A DNA stretch of 53,293 nt from Nephromyces sp. MM_2019. Taxonomy: Eukaryota > Apicomplexa > Aconoidasida > Nephromycida. The stretch spans positions 1-53,293 of the forward strand of contig JADHZB010001723.1 in the NCBI GenBank assembly GCA_015657535.1. The letters are read 5' to 3'. The notes beneath the pieces were generated by a model. It worked only from the letters and a program-made list of their open reading frames with translations, searched no databases and had not been told where the DNA came from. The number at the start of each line of letters is the position of its first letter. Within the stretch, counting starts at the first letter, position 1. A program made the position numbers and the translations under genes. Of this stretch, positions 1 to 9,963 are shown piece by piece.

Positions 1-95
1 GTATTGCACACACCAAAGTATTGCACACACCAAAGTATTGCACACACCAAAGTATTGCACACACCAAAGTATTGCACACACCAAAGTATTGCACA
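1..95. repeat. 17-bp tandem repeat, 5.6 copies, runs off left edge
   Basis: Five perfect copies of a 17-bp unit (gtattgcacacaccaaa) plus a 10-base partial copy. The array is cut by the window edge. It lies within the intron that follows the third visible kinase exon of the minus-strand gene next door. On that sense strand it reads as a TG-containing satellite starting about 25 bases after the 5' splice site, the same position that TG satellites take in introns of the Tudor-nuclease gene further right. Confidence 0.95.
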
Positions 96-121
96 TGAAT
101 ACTACAAAATGTTTTCAAAAC

Positions 122-1852
122 CTGGGGATACATAAGAAATAGAGCCACAGCTAGTCATCATTTTTTGAGAACTCCAAGGGCTCCAAAATTTTGACAAACC
201 AAAATCTATAAGCTTTAATCTGGCGGTTTCTCCAGAGTTCTCGTACAACCAATTTTCCAATTTTAGGTCTCTAAAAACCGCAAAATAAAGCTTATATTAA
301 ACTTGAAATATTTGCAATTCGCACTTAAAAACTTGCTATTATACTTTTTAAAAAAAGTTATACTTTCACCCTCTTCATAATAAGCAGTGATTACTGTGAA
401 AAAATGTTTTTTTGCAGAAATTATCTCCAAATTCCAAAGCTCATGTCTCTAAATTTATATTTAAAATTCCAAGAGTTTTTAAAGTATTCAAGAATTATAT
501 TTTTTTCAGCTGCTATGCCTGGAAACCCACTACAAGACACCCAAACACACAAAATTACCTGTGAACAATGTTGTGGCTATGAAGATAATAAATTGCCTGT
601 AGCATTTGATACGTGGCAGCAGCTGCATCATGTTCGCTATAAACTAGCTTATCTATCAGGTTGGTATATAAATCTTTGCCTATTTAAGAAAAAAAATTGA
701 ATATTAATAGCAGGAGCATCACTGAGCAAGAGGATGTTGAAAAACCAATAAAAAATGACATTATTTGGGGAAAAAATTAAACAGGTGTGCAAAAATTAAA
801 CTCTTACATAAGTGTTTGCTGGTAATACTACAAGAAAAATAAATATCACATAACTTTAAAGCTTTTCAATGCGTGAAAAACAAATATATACCAAATCAAA
901 GTGTGGAAATCTGCTGTACAGACACCTATAAAAGTAAAAGATCAAGTTTATTTCAATCATTAGAAGCAGTTTTAAAAGTATATAGCACACATTGCACGGC
1001 TTAACCTGAGTTGTAAATAATAGAGAAGGTATAATAATTTATAAGGATTTTCCTAATCCATAGAATTCAAAAAATAAACATCAAAAATGTATATATTCTC
1101 GCTTATTAGGATATGCCTTGAGCCCATCTTAAATGAGCACCACGTACCACTGCAGAACTCCATTATCATCCATACGTATCGATCATCTTCGTATATAGAT
1201 ATCAGCCTTGCTACATTTGGATGATCCAACATTAAGTAAACCTTTGCTTCAGACTTTAAAAATTCTGCTCTTTGTAAATCTGCCACTTTTTTCCTGTACC
1301 TCTTTATTGCATACTTTCTGCTGGTTAATTTATGAATTGCAGAAAAAACAGGTGTGCTAACGGCACTGCCTAGAATTCGATGTTGAAGAGAGTAGTCCGC
1401 TGAATTTTTGGAGAAATATCTTCATAAGAAGGATTATTAGCATCTTCTAAAACCACGCGTGAAAGCTGTGTCGCAGATTCTATGATATTTTTATACATAT
1501 ATATTTCTGCCTAGAAAATGCGGGCAATTCAAGAAAAACCCCCAAAAAAGGTTATAAAACTGCTGAAAACAAGTTTTTGTGAGAAAAATAGACGTAGCTT
1601 TAGCAAGAAATTTGGTTTTTTACTTTGGAAATATGCCTTTTTTTTCGAATTAAAAACTTGATTTATTGAGCCAAAAATATTTGACAATGCTTACTTAAAA
1701 ATTAACATAATTTGCATTGAAAAAGCATGTTTTGGCGTACCGTATATGGATCTGTTATGAATAACGGTCTTGAAATTTTTATTCCAAGATAAAATAGGCC
1801 GTGACAAAAGGTAATCACCGTCAGCCTTTCCTCTAATTTGTATTTTCCCCAT
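122..1852 (-). CDS. CDPK-like serine/threonine protein kinase, N-terminal part (partial, 3' end off the window)
   Basis: Four exons on the minus strand, modelled as 1852-1741, 1506-1148, 679-559 and 270-122; the rest of the gene lies left of the window. Exon 1 starts with MGKIQIRG. Exon 2 carries a degenerate glycine loop (LGSAVST), the ATP-binding lysine (KYAIKRYRKK), the helix-C region and LDHPNVARL...YVWMIMEFCSG. Exon 3 carries the E-helix and YYLHSHNIVHR. Exon 4 carries the catalytic loop DLKLENWLYE, then KLIDFGLSKFW and TSCGSISYVSP of the activation segment. All catalytic residues (K, HRD, DFG) are present. Splice phases agree (1, 1, 2, 1) only if one base is missing near 1378-1381, where the frame slips just before the glycine loop. 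CDPKs add EF-hands after the kinase domain; that part is not in the window, so calcium regulation is inferred. The Gly at position 2 might be myristoylated, but the site is not a strong match. Identification as a protein kinase is firm; the CDPK subfamily is likely. Confidence 0.82.
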
Positions 1853-3372
1853 TTTTGCCGCTGCAAAATTTAGCAGGCTAATGCTTAAATATTCCACTGA
1901 TACGCTCTTAAAAAATTATTATTGGAAGATAAAAAGTGCAAAGAGAAAACTTTAATAGTAATTTTGAGACAAAAAATTCAAAGAGTATTTTTGCAAAAAG
2001 ATAAATATACATAAAATGAAGCAGCCTAGCTTTTATTTATTTTACGGATGCTAGCATTTCAACCTAAAAAATTTTATTTTAAAACTTGTTCTTAAAGCAA
2101 TATTTTTAATCAATGGCTCCACTATTAAAAAATTTTTTTTAACTTTTGACTATACGCCATCATAGCTTTCGGTTTTGGATATAAAAAAAATTCACGCCTA
2201 TATTGAAATTTAAAACGCTTTTCTCACCGCTATAAAAATTAACAAAAAATTCCAGTTTTTTTGACCTTAAGAAAAAATTATGAATCAAATGGAAAAATAG
2301 CAAAAATAGCAAATCTGAAAAAAAAAATCAACGCATCCCCCCTTGATGTTATAAAAGTTTAGACGTTCTCAAAAAAATATCTGGGCAGCTCAAAAAACCC
2401 ACAAACCTTAGTCTGTTGGACAACAAAAAGCTTTTGCAAAAAACTTATTTGCCAAAATGGTTAGCCCTCGCGAATGGATAGAATTTTTGCCAATACTTGC
2501 CAGCCTGCGTAATTGGTTATCATCTTTATTTAACAAGCTTATAAAAATATTATGTCAAATCTTATTTATTCCATTTTAATTTCAACAATTGTTTTTTGCA
2601 TCATAAGATTAGATAGACCCAGAAATTGAAAAACTTCATGGGAAATTAAGAGGTGGAAATCATTGTATTCATCTGCTTTTGAAATGCAAAAATGTGGGAG
2701 ACCCATCAGAGTACGGCAATTTTTAAGCTTATACCACTTACTTTCCAGTCAACTTATAAAATTGAACATTTTTACGCATATTATGATATTAAAATTTTTA
2801 AGTTACATATGCGTGAAATTTTGGAATACAAAACAAAATTGTTGCCGAAGGCTTAGCATTTTTTACCATCGAAAATTAAATCCTTAAATCAAAACAAGAT
2901 TCTGTCAATTTTTAAAATTTATAGGAATTTAGGCCTTAACAAACCTTTAAAATCTATAGATGTGATACTGAAGAAGATTTCTCCGCCGCCCATTTGTTTC
3001 CTAGTACCATTTGCCTTCATACCTTGTATCTTTTTTGCCTACTACCCAAGGATAAAATCCTCAAAAACATCATTACTAACAAATCCTAATTATTGAATTG
3101 CTTAAAAATATGCTCATAGCATACTAAGATAGTATGCCAGTCTTAAAATATTTTTTGCAATATTCCTCGTAGGGATCCCTCATAGAGTTCCATCGCCATA
3201 GCTACACTTATACTAAAAAGCTTCAACGCATTGCCACGGCTCTCTTACTTTTTTAACAAGTTTTCACCATCGTCTCTCTTAGGCTTTAAGAAACTCCAAG
3301 ATTCCAAATTTTACGAAAGAATTACTTTTTGTATAATAGCATAGGATTCTCAGCTTTTTATTATATCCAAAA
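1853..3372. other. AT-rich stretch with no gene recognised
   Basis: This stretch holds the presumed 5' flank of the minus-strand kinase gene and AT-rich sequence with many homopolymers. I see no exon with matching splice signals on either strand and no repeat array. Confidence 0.5.
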
Positions 3373-3902
3373 ATGTCTCAAAAAGAGGCTGGTGGACAAG
3401 GTATCAAACCTGCAAAAAGCTTGGAGACGTGAAAGGTGCCAGTCAAAAAGTTACGACGGACAACTATAGGCAATTTTTTTTTGAATACACATTTGGTTCT
3501 AACCTTAGTTTAACTTTTTTAATAGCGCTTGGGAAAAAAATTCTTCAGAAAGAGACTTTTACGGAATGCACCATCTTAAAAGCGCCAAATACTTCGGTGC
3601 CAATAGTATAAAAAAAAGCTGATAATCTTTCTAAACCTCAAGCAAATAAAAAAATTATTATTTTTTTTTTGTTTTAAAAGTTAAATCACGCTTTTTTTTC
3701 TTGTTCAAAAGTAGTTTGCAAAGTACTTCTTTGAAACTTACTGTCTTCCTTTCATAGAAAATACGAGCAGAAAACCAAGGACTTCAACAACAGGTTATAC
3801 ATTAGAGCGGTTCACAATTTTATTTATCTAAAACCAATCAAAAGTCGGCGATCAGCGAATTTGTTAAAAAGTTTTGACGAAGGTTCCAGCGGAGCAGGCT
3901 AG
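3373..3902 (+). CDS. Possible two-exon gene for a 66-residue basic protein, unidentified
   Basis: Exon 1 (3373-3428) starts MSQKEAGGQGIKPAKSLE and stops at a GTGAAA donor in phase 2. Exon 2 (3758-3902) follows a very good acceptor with a pyrimidine run (ctgtcttcctttcatag) and continues in the matching phase through KYEQKTKDFNNR to a TAG, giving 66 residues. The protein is Lys/Arg-rich with no signal peptide or membrane segment. I do not recognise a family. The first intron could instead start at 3411 (GTATCA), and exon 2 could end at 3793 or 3882, which would make this the 5' part of a longer gene. Support is splice consensus plus phase only. Confidence 0.28.
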
Positions 3903-5241
3903 CAGTATACTCTAATCACAGCGATATCAAGGTCAGCTAAAATTTGTCCAGTCTGAGTCGGGCGATCGCGAGCACTATGGTACAATAAGTTTTTGTACCT
4001 TTTACGGATTAATAAGTAGGGTTACAGTGAATCTATTTTATAGGCAACAAATATTATATATACAGAGGATATATTCATTTAATACGAATATTTCTGGTAT
4101 ATATAAAAAAAGACAAAACATAGCTTGCTTTATACCCCTAGACGACTTGTACTTATCTAATAAGGATGCTTTCAGTTTTAGCTTTTTCACTGGTTATTTT
4201 TGGCCTCAAGAGCTAGTAGCCGTGCTTTTTTTACTCACCTAAGCTTAAAATGGCATAGTAAATGATTATGCGCCTCTACAAAAATTATCAACAAGCAAAT
4301 TCGAACCGGGAGTTCAGCACTAGCTTTTCACCCTAAAAACATTAGATATTTTTTTTTTATTCTATTAGATTCTGAAAACCATTATAAAATTGCCCAAATT
4401 TGCTTTGAAATATTATTCCTAACTACAGGATAATGAAAACTTTGAAGCTTTATTTGCTAGGATTTAATCGTTACACTTCTTTATAGAACTATACACCTTG
4501 TCATTGTTTTGCATTCAACAAAAAATTCCTCCTAATGCCGCTTTAAAAAAGAGCTGGTTTAGGAGATATCACGCGCCTTGGTACTTAGATTTTATGCATT
4601 AAATTTTAGAATGGTAAGTTGGTAGTTAACAATTTTCTGGTAAAATGTGCAGCTTATTTCAATTTTTTGTGCATTTTTCATTTGACTTTCAAGAGTAACC
4701 TTCCAGATGAGCTGCATTTGGGAATTATCACAATTGCTGACCCTACATGAAATATATAAGTGTGCGACTTAGATTGCATCGCTGTTTTGCAATTAATAAG
4801 CCGAATGAAATGCTCTAACTTAATTTAAAAAGCGTCTGCTGTAATATGCTAATTAACCTAATGAACAAAATTTTTTTGAGGGATGCCATTAAGTTGCTTT
4901 TCGCCACTCATCGTTGTAACTTCCTAGAAATTTCGCGCTCAATCTTCTTATAAACAGGAGCTTGCTATCTATTTGAAAGATGAGCTATTTACAAAAATTT
5001 ATGTCAGCTGCAAGACCTATTTGTCCGGAAACAATTTATGCATTCTCTAGAGTTAAAACTGTTTTTTCTGCACTCTTTGAATTTTTCGTTTTTCCACGTT
5101 GGCTTCATATTTTCCATGGTAATGAGAACGCTCTGATAAAAAGTTAAATTGCTCTTTTTCAACAGCAAAAGGTTTTTCGGCTACAGTATGACGCTAGCAG
5201 TTTGCATTTCTTGAACCTCCGGTTTTACATAGCTCCCTTAC
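3903..5241. other. No resolved gene; scattered exon-like pieces
   Basis: AT-rich. A plus-strand piece at about 3922-3979 has a plausible acceptor and a GTACAA donor. A minus-strand piece near 4920-4975 is open in two frames. Neither could be joined to a neighbour in phase, so I make no gene call here. Confidence 0.3.
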
Positions 5242-5857
5242 AATTCTAGCGAAACCATTGCATGCCACGAAAGTAAATTTTCAGAGAGAAATTCTGGAGA
5301 GAAAACAAAATATAGAATGAAGCAGACAAATGCAATTCATATCACTCAAATCCGGTTATGTGGAGAAAGTGTTACTATGGGAAAAATTTACAGAAAAAAT
5401 TAATACAGCACATAAAAAATGAGGGAACCTGATGCATATGTGTAGCCAGAGCCTTTTGATGAAAATATGGTTTTTTCCGGCATTAGGTAAAGGTGTTAAC
5501 ATTTCATGAACAGCTTTGTGAATTTTTCACTGTTTTCTTTAATCTCCTGCCACAACCGCTGCTTAAGATCTTTTTTAATGTCAAACGCTAAGTCATCGCT
5601 AGCCTTTATGATTATATAGCGGAGAGTATTCATACTCAAAATTTTCTATCTATAATTCCTCCTGGTAACTTCTTGCTATTCTAGGAATACATTGCCATAC
5701 TAGCTTAGATGTATCGGCAGTAACATAGAATACATATATGCATCATTCACTAGGTAAAATTACATTGAATTTTGTAACATGCAACCATGACAGACGTAAA
5801 ATTGACTATTCTTCGCATTTCAGTCTTCAGAGTTATATCTTCTTCCTTGCCATGAGC
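5242..5857 (-). CDS. Candidate exons of an unidentified minus-strand gene
   Basis: Three exon-like pieces on the minus strand. At 5857-5786 a 72-nt piece with TTTGAGACAG before it and GTTGCA after it encodes 24 residues beginning AHGKEEDITLKTEMRRIVNF. From about 5645 to 5500 an open stretch encodes MNTLRYIIIKASDDLAFDIK and then a Lys/Glu-rich helix-like tail before a GTTAAC donor. At 5293-5242 a 52-nt piece has a textbook acceptor (ttttgttttctctccag) and a GTAAGG donor, and is open in only one frame (FLSENLLSWHAMVSLE). These pieces are more protein-like than their surroundings, but I could not make every phase agree, and I recognise no family. Further minus-strand pieces may lie at 5921-6139. 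Confidence 0.22.
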
Positions 5858-8800
5858 CTGTCTCAAACAATGATGTGATTAACCATTGAGGTTTGCTGCT
5901 TATAAAAATTTTTACCATTATTAGTAACTTGTGAAGGAGATCGCCAACCTCCTGTTATGTTGGCCATTTGATTTCAAAATTATGAAAGGAGTTATGTCAA
6001 TGTCAAAAGGTGAAAAAAACACAATTCCGACGATTTGAAAAGCTGAACCTTCTGACACTCTAGGAAGTGCGAGCATCAGCTTAAAACGATTTACTACTAC
6101 GCGGCACAACCAGTACCGTTTTAAGCTGCAAGTTAACAAGCTTGTTATTTTCTTGGCAGAACCTGTTAATGCTAGCTTTTCCGTTTTAAAATTTCTGACA
6201 GCAAGAAAAGAGAGAAAATTCCCAAAAAGGCCTTCTTCTGCTGGATAACTAGAAAATTCAATTCGTGCATTTTAATAAGAATCCCAATTTTTTCATAAAT
6301 GGTGGTAATAAGATTCTATTCCCTTATTAAAGGAAACATTTTGTTCATTATTCATGGTTGCTCATAGACAAGTACACGAGGGTATATTCCTTAGGCATCA
6401 TCCTTACAAGCTCATTTCAAAACTTTTTTGATTGACACTATTTTTATTTTTATAGCATTGACGCAACTAAGAAAACTTTACGAAATTTCTGCATTTAAAT
6501 GTAATTTTCATTGAAAAACAGAGCCAAATTATTAGAAGCTTCCCAGAAAAGAAGCTTGCAAGCTTTTGCTCCTTGGTGTATTTTCCGCCTTTCTTTTTTT
6601 CAGTGCTTACTGGCTTCACATTACGCGGGTAAGACCTTAGTTCACGCCTTCTCGTACTGTACGGAAAAAAAAGGTATTCGGGTGATATTTCAAATGCATA
6701 TTAAGTAAACTTTGTTTCAAACAAAGATGGAGCAGCACCATCAAAGAGTAGATGATTTGGAAAATCATGTATCTTAAATAAAGGCAGTCTACCGAAATTC
6801 GTAGCTTTTTTCAGGTTGAAAAATGCTGTATGCATACGATATGACTGTCCTTTAGCAGGAACACGCTCAGCGACTTTTGCAGGATGCTTTCTCTATTAAA
6901 GCATTCCTTTACCGTATATTTTATGGTTTTTTTCCAATATATTTATTTTTATAGTAGCTGAATTTCATGTATAAGCATTCATTAAGCATGCAATCTTCCG
7001 GTTTGCTGTTGCATGGGCTATTTGGGTATACCTACCAGCAACCATCCAGAGAACATCACATTTGTGTACGTGAAAGGTGTTACTTTTAAGCTAAGAATAT
7101 TTCTGCGAGCTTCTTCTGATAAAAGTTGCCTACAGAGCAAACTCTCGGTATAAACTCTGGGTACACAAATAAGTGAAAGTTTCAGTACAAGGATAACTTG
7201 AATTGTGCAACCTCTAGCCGTTAAATCCTGGGTCACACGTTGTATTCCGAGACTATTATGAGCGTGCACATTTGGGCTGTATAGAACTTTCTGATAGAGA
7301 GAGTGCATATGCAGTAAACTCGTATACTAATTGGGTTCGCACACAACTCTGTGATACAGTGAACACACATATATACAAAAACCGGATTTGCGCAAAGCTA
7401 CAGATCAATGCGTGGCACGAAGTGCCGACATATGTGCTTTTTATATCTACCTTTCTAGTCTAATGCGTCGAGTATGTAACACTTCTCGCTATTATTGATT
7501 ATGGAAAAAAGTATCAATGTCTGCTTATCTCTCATCTTCTAGACTCATTTTTTCATTGAAATTTCTCGCTGCTATTGACAACCTTATGGCACAAAGTATC
7601 AACATGTCTGGTTATCTTTCTCTCTTCTCATGTTTGCAGTGTGTAACACTTCTCGCCTTTATCTTATGCTCATTGGGACACTGCAAACCGCCGGCTGCAT
7701 GGGAGACGTGGAGCTGCCGCCTACCTTATGAACGGGTACACCCGATGGTGGTCGGTGGCGCGGCAGCTTACCGCACGGAACTACTTGTGCGTTTTCTGCG
7801 AAATATAACCTTCACTCTAGAGCTTTTTATTGCTTCAAAACCGATTGCCACCAGCTACCAGATAAACTACTTAACTTCGCGCTATATAAAATCATATGCG
7901 TTTTTAACGTACGCTCACTTCCCCTGCCAGCCCCAGCCCCCCCGCGCTTAAATCCCTTCTCGCTCAAACCCGTTGTATATATGGAAAGGCGTTCCACACA
8001 AACCGTTTCGACGTCTTCCTCCGTATGTTTGAAATTATATGTATATATGGATGTATATATATGCATATATATCCTCTTTAAATGTGTGCTATGTGTGGAG
8101 GGGGGTCCTATCCTTCACAAACTGGAGTTTCACAGTACAGATAGAGATAAACTGAGTAGCTAAGCCGAGACGCGAGCTCTTCATTCCGTATCGAACTGAT
8201 TTGCAGCGCTGGATAAATACTTCCTGAAAGTATAATTAAGCTTCTTGAATTAAGAGTCAAACGTTTTGTTCCCGATTTCTTAAGTAACGGGTAATATGGG
8301 GGAACATTCGTGTATAACTCGCTATTTGCTTCCCTTAAATCTAAGGACGACTGGGATAGTTCTCCTATTGAACCTTTTTTTGTGCTCCACTTTTGTGATT
8401 ATACAGACTGAAAAATGATAGCGTTTTGAACTTTTGTATTAATTTTGGTTGAGTGAGCTCTTTTTATTAAATTTTGGGGTACTACGTGCCGCTGCCTTTT
8501 AGTCTTGACGGGGGAGTACATAGAGCCGAAGTATTCCGGGGTTTTATTTTATTCGAGTTGCGTGTCTCTCCATTTTTACATGCTGGAACTGAGGCTCTAA
8601 TTTGTTTTGATGATAAAGTGTAAGTGTTCTTTTTCTAAAATTTTCCTATACATTATACTCTAGAAGGTATCTTTTGCTGCCGGGGCTGTAAATAAGCTGG
8701 CTTTCCTGTTTAAATGGCTTGATTTTGGAAATTGAATGTGGCTGATGGATTGCTGATTTTTTGCAAGGCTACCCCTCTTTCGGGCTAGATGTTTCTGCTA

Positions 8801-9963
8801 TTCTATTATTTACTCAATCGTGAGTGATTTAGGTTTCACAGCGTTGTTGCCGTTTTCTTCAATGTTTGATGTGTCATGTCCTTGTTTTACGTAGCCCTTG
8901 CCATTTCTGTGTGTTTTCGCTTATTTTATCTTGAGGATTTTGAGAGGTTGCTGATTTTTTGTTGTTTCTACCCGCATGCTTGCTCACAATTCTTTTAAAA
9001 AACGTATAGGCATGATTATGTCAGTTTTTTCACGTTTTATGTTTCGTGCACCATAAATACCTTAAATTGATGAAAGTACGTTTGCTATACTCTCATGATA
9101 ATCTGTTGAGCATCAATTAGCGGCCGATTCCACATTTTTTTTGCTAGTTTTTGAGGGATGAAGAAGTCATAATTTTGTGTTATGCTTGCAGTTTTGATTT
9201 CTGATATGCTATAAAATCTGCTTCTAAGGTTGACCTGTTTTTTAGTTGCTATGAGGGGAAGTCTCAAGTTTTTTTCTCCCTTTTTATCGCTGAATATGGG
9301 ATTTTTGTCTATTTTGAAGTAAATTTTTTGAGTTTCATGCTACTACCGGAATTAGCTGCCTATTACTTTACGTGGAATCTCCTGTCATGAAATTGGCTTG
9401 GTTTTTTGCTGCGGGAGGAGGGGCAACTCGTAGTTTTCCTTGCCCACCCGCATCTCCAGATTCAATTTAGTCGATGTTCCTCTGGGGATGTTTCCGCAGT
9501 CTTTAAGTATAAGATATATCAAAATTATATTGTTTTTTCTAATTTTTAAGCTATTCAATGTTTTCAGGCTGTTTTTGGTCCTTAATCTGGTGGCCACAGG
9601 TTTCTGTTCGACGTAAAGTAAGTCCTTTTTTACGATTCGTATGATGGTGGTGTAGATACACCTGCAGTTTGGTATTTTTTGAGCATCAGAAATTTTTTGT
9701 CAGAATTCGCTGAAGTGCATGTTTTCATCAATCTTCGTGGATGCATGCGCTTGTTCATTGATGGCTGAGAGTCGGTTGCCTTAGTAGTTATTGATTCTGT
9801 GAATTTTTCATTCTGTTTGATAGATTTTACTACATTTTTTTGATATTTTTTGTTTTCCTTTATTTTTTTCTTTATCAGCTGCTTGATCAGTTTCGTTGCT
9901 CAAACTTCGGCGCTTTTTTGCATACCTTTTTTTCCTCCTATTCATTTGCTCTTTATGTTCAGA
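5858..9963. other. Mostly non-coding; flank and likely promoter side of the Tudor-nuclease gene
   Basis: No gene can be supported. Two stretches are richer in GC than their surroundings: 7018-7308 (a 96-codon minus-strand ORF) and about 7680-7960 (end of a 144-codon plus-strand ORF). Neither resembles a family I know, and both ORFs can arise by chance. From about 8200 to 9960 the plus strand becomes strongly T-rich, as in the introns of the gene that follows, so part of it may be transcribed 5' leader. Confidence 0.4.
7475..7660. repeat. Imperfect duplication of about 80 bp
   Basis: The stretch around 7484-7541 is repeated with substitutions and small indels around 7564-7628, and the phrase tgtaacacttctcgc recurs at about 7475 and 7641. 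This looks like a diverged tandem duplication. It inflates the plus-strand ORF at 7517-7951. Confidence 0.6.

Noticed and set aside
404..700. Plus-strand ORF of 98 codons with a splice-like start
   Set aside because: The opposite strand encodes the kinase E-helix and IVHR of the minus-strand gene in phase with its neighbours, so the plus-strand frame is antisense.
4290..4320. tRNA T-loop-like ggttcgaat on the minus strand
   Set aside because: No T-stem pairing, acceptor stem or anticodon arm could be built around it.
7517..7951. Plus-strand 144-codon ORF
   Set aside because: It spans a diverged duplication, has no recognisable domain and no conserved-looking composition; kept only as a note in the flank description.
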